64,000 nucleotides of DNA from Niabella sp. GTDB taxonomy: Bacteria > Bacteroidota > Bacteroidia > Chitinophagales > Chitinophagaceae. The position numbers were made by a program, and so were the translations under genes. Location of the stretch: NCBI RefSeq assembly GCF_030150205.1, contig NZ_JASLGT010000017.1, positions 1 through 64,000 on the forward strand, read 5' to 3'. The notes beneath the pieces are model-generated. The model searched no databases. It was not told the DNA's origin and worked only from the letters and a program-made list of their open reading frames with translations. Positions within the stretch are counted from its first letter, which is position 1; every line of letters starts with the position of its first letter. Shown here in pieces: positions 63,603 through 64,000 of this stretch.

Positions 63603-63773
63603 AAAGGACACTGTATCATAAAGTGTGTAAGTTAAAATCGAGTCTTAACAGATTCGATTTTTTAACTTTAAACACAATATGAACAAATGAAAGCAGAAGA
63701 TTTCTTATCCGATGACTTTTTGAAGCAGTTCAAAACAGGTGAACAGCTCAATGAGTTCTTAGCCAGTATCCAG
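63603..63773 (+). mobile_element. IS256-family insertion sequence remnant (left end and transposase start)
   Basis: It begins with aaaggacactgtatcataaa, like the terminal repeat of IS256-type elements, then an AAAATCGA/TCGATTTT hairpin at about 63634-63662. From ATG 63687 comes MKAEDFLSDDFLKQFKTGEQ and LNEFLASIQ, the N-terminus of IS256-type transposases. After about 28 codons the similarity ends. The element is broken here, with no right end in view. Confidence 0.65.
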
Positions 63774-63961
63774 AACAGGAAGCTTTCAGGCTGCTTCAAA
63801 AGTCCTATTGCTCGGCAAGGTATGATGCAGATTTTGAGGTTGGATATGCACAGCTGGAAATCGTGAGGCAGAAAGTGAGTCGGGCGATACAGGAATTAAA
63901 AGAGATTGGCTCTCTTATATTTAAAGAGGCAGGTCGCTTTCCGCGGCTAAATATAGTTTAA
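63770..63961 (+). pseudogene. HEPN-domain C-terminal fragment joined to the IS remnant
   Basis: In a different frame from the transposase the sequence reads EAFRLLQKSYCSARYDADFE, then VGYAQLEIVRQKVSRAIQEL and a short end (FPRLNIV, stop). The ARYDADF..LE.....V arrangement is typical of HEPN domain C-termini. The N-terminal part is missing, cut by the IS junction near 63770. Confidence 0.5.
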
Positions 63962-63962
63962 A

Positions 63963-64000
63963 ATGGATTTTGATTTTACGATTATTGCGCCCTTATATCG
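63963..64000 (+). CDS. Start of a further gene, cut by the window edge
   Basis: ATG 63963 opens MDFDFTIIAPLY and runs off the window edge. Only 12 complete codons are visible, so it may be a new gene or chance. It begins 1 bp after the HEPN-fragment stop. Confidence 0.25.
   Translation, partial: MDFDFTIIAPLY

Noticed and set aside
1..64000. CRISPR array or ribosomal RNA genes
   Set aside because: No array of regularly spaced short repeats and no rRNA-like conserved segments were seen.

Overview
The window looks like a Bacteroidota chromosome, most likely from Chitinophagaceae or a close relative. The evidence is three SusC/SusD outer-membrane uptake pairs, three FecI-like ECF sigma / FecR anti-sigma pairs, lipoproteins with Bacteroidota-type signal peptides ending in SCKK, and almost no Shine-Dalgarno sequences. 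The genus is not determined.

Positions 1-1500 hold no credible gene. They carry two full copies and one partial copy of a roughly 250-bp repeat with imperfect 32-bp terminal inverted repeats (MITE-like), plus a hairpin-rich stretch. Then come a secreted SdrD-B-type protein (1520-3517, minus) and small housekeeping-type genes (VOC, DUF1569, unknown).

From about 5.4 to 35 kb lie two ECF-controlled xylan-type utilisation loci. Locus 1 (5456-14253) is sigma, FecR, SusC, SusD and two tandem GH43 lipoproteins; its SusD appears to carry an inserted carbohydrate-binding-like domain. Locus 2 (23408-35002) is sigma, an unknown exported protein, FecR, an STN-type SusC, SusD, a Tat-exported FAD oxidoreductase and a GH10 xylanase. 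Two near-identical ECF-type promoters sit inside locus 2. Between the loci are a SnoaL-like protein, a TPR histidine kinase/NarL-type regulator pair, exported proteins including an OmpA-like one, and a GNAT acetyltransferase. An AraC regulator and an alpha/beta hydrolase follow locus 2.

At 37653-37708 the 3' half of a tRNA-Leu(UAA) gene is cut at the anticodon arm and is followed at once by a tyrosine recombinase. This marks the left end of an NBU-like mobilizable element. It encodes an integrase, excisionase-like HTH, primase, ParA-like ATPase, candidate oriT, MobC and relaxase, followed by AT-rich cargo: a DUF1016 nuclease, several unknown proteins and a 1236-residue P-loop NTPase that resembles STAND-type antiphage ATPases. 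The intact tRNA that should mark the right end was not found, so the element may run beyond the window.

The last part (53.2-64 kb) holds an XRE regulator, a 600-bp structured leader, a TlpA/SusC/SusD operon facing a two-cysteine DUF6520-like secreted protein, a zinc-ribbon-like small protein, and a third sigma/FecR pair. It ends in an IS256-family remnant joined to a HEPN-domain fragment. The cargo NTPase neighbourhood, the SusD with its inserted domain and the exported flavin-type proteins of locus 2 are the most interesting leads.
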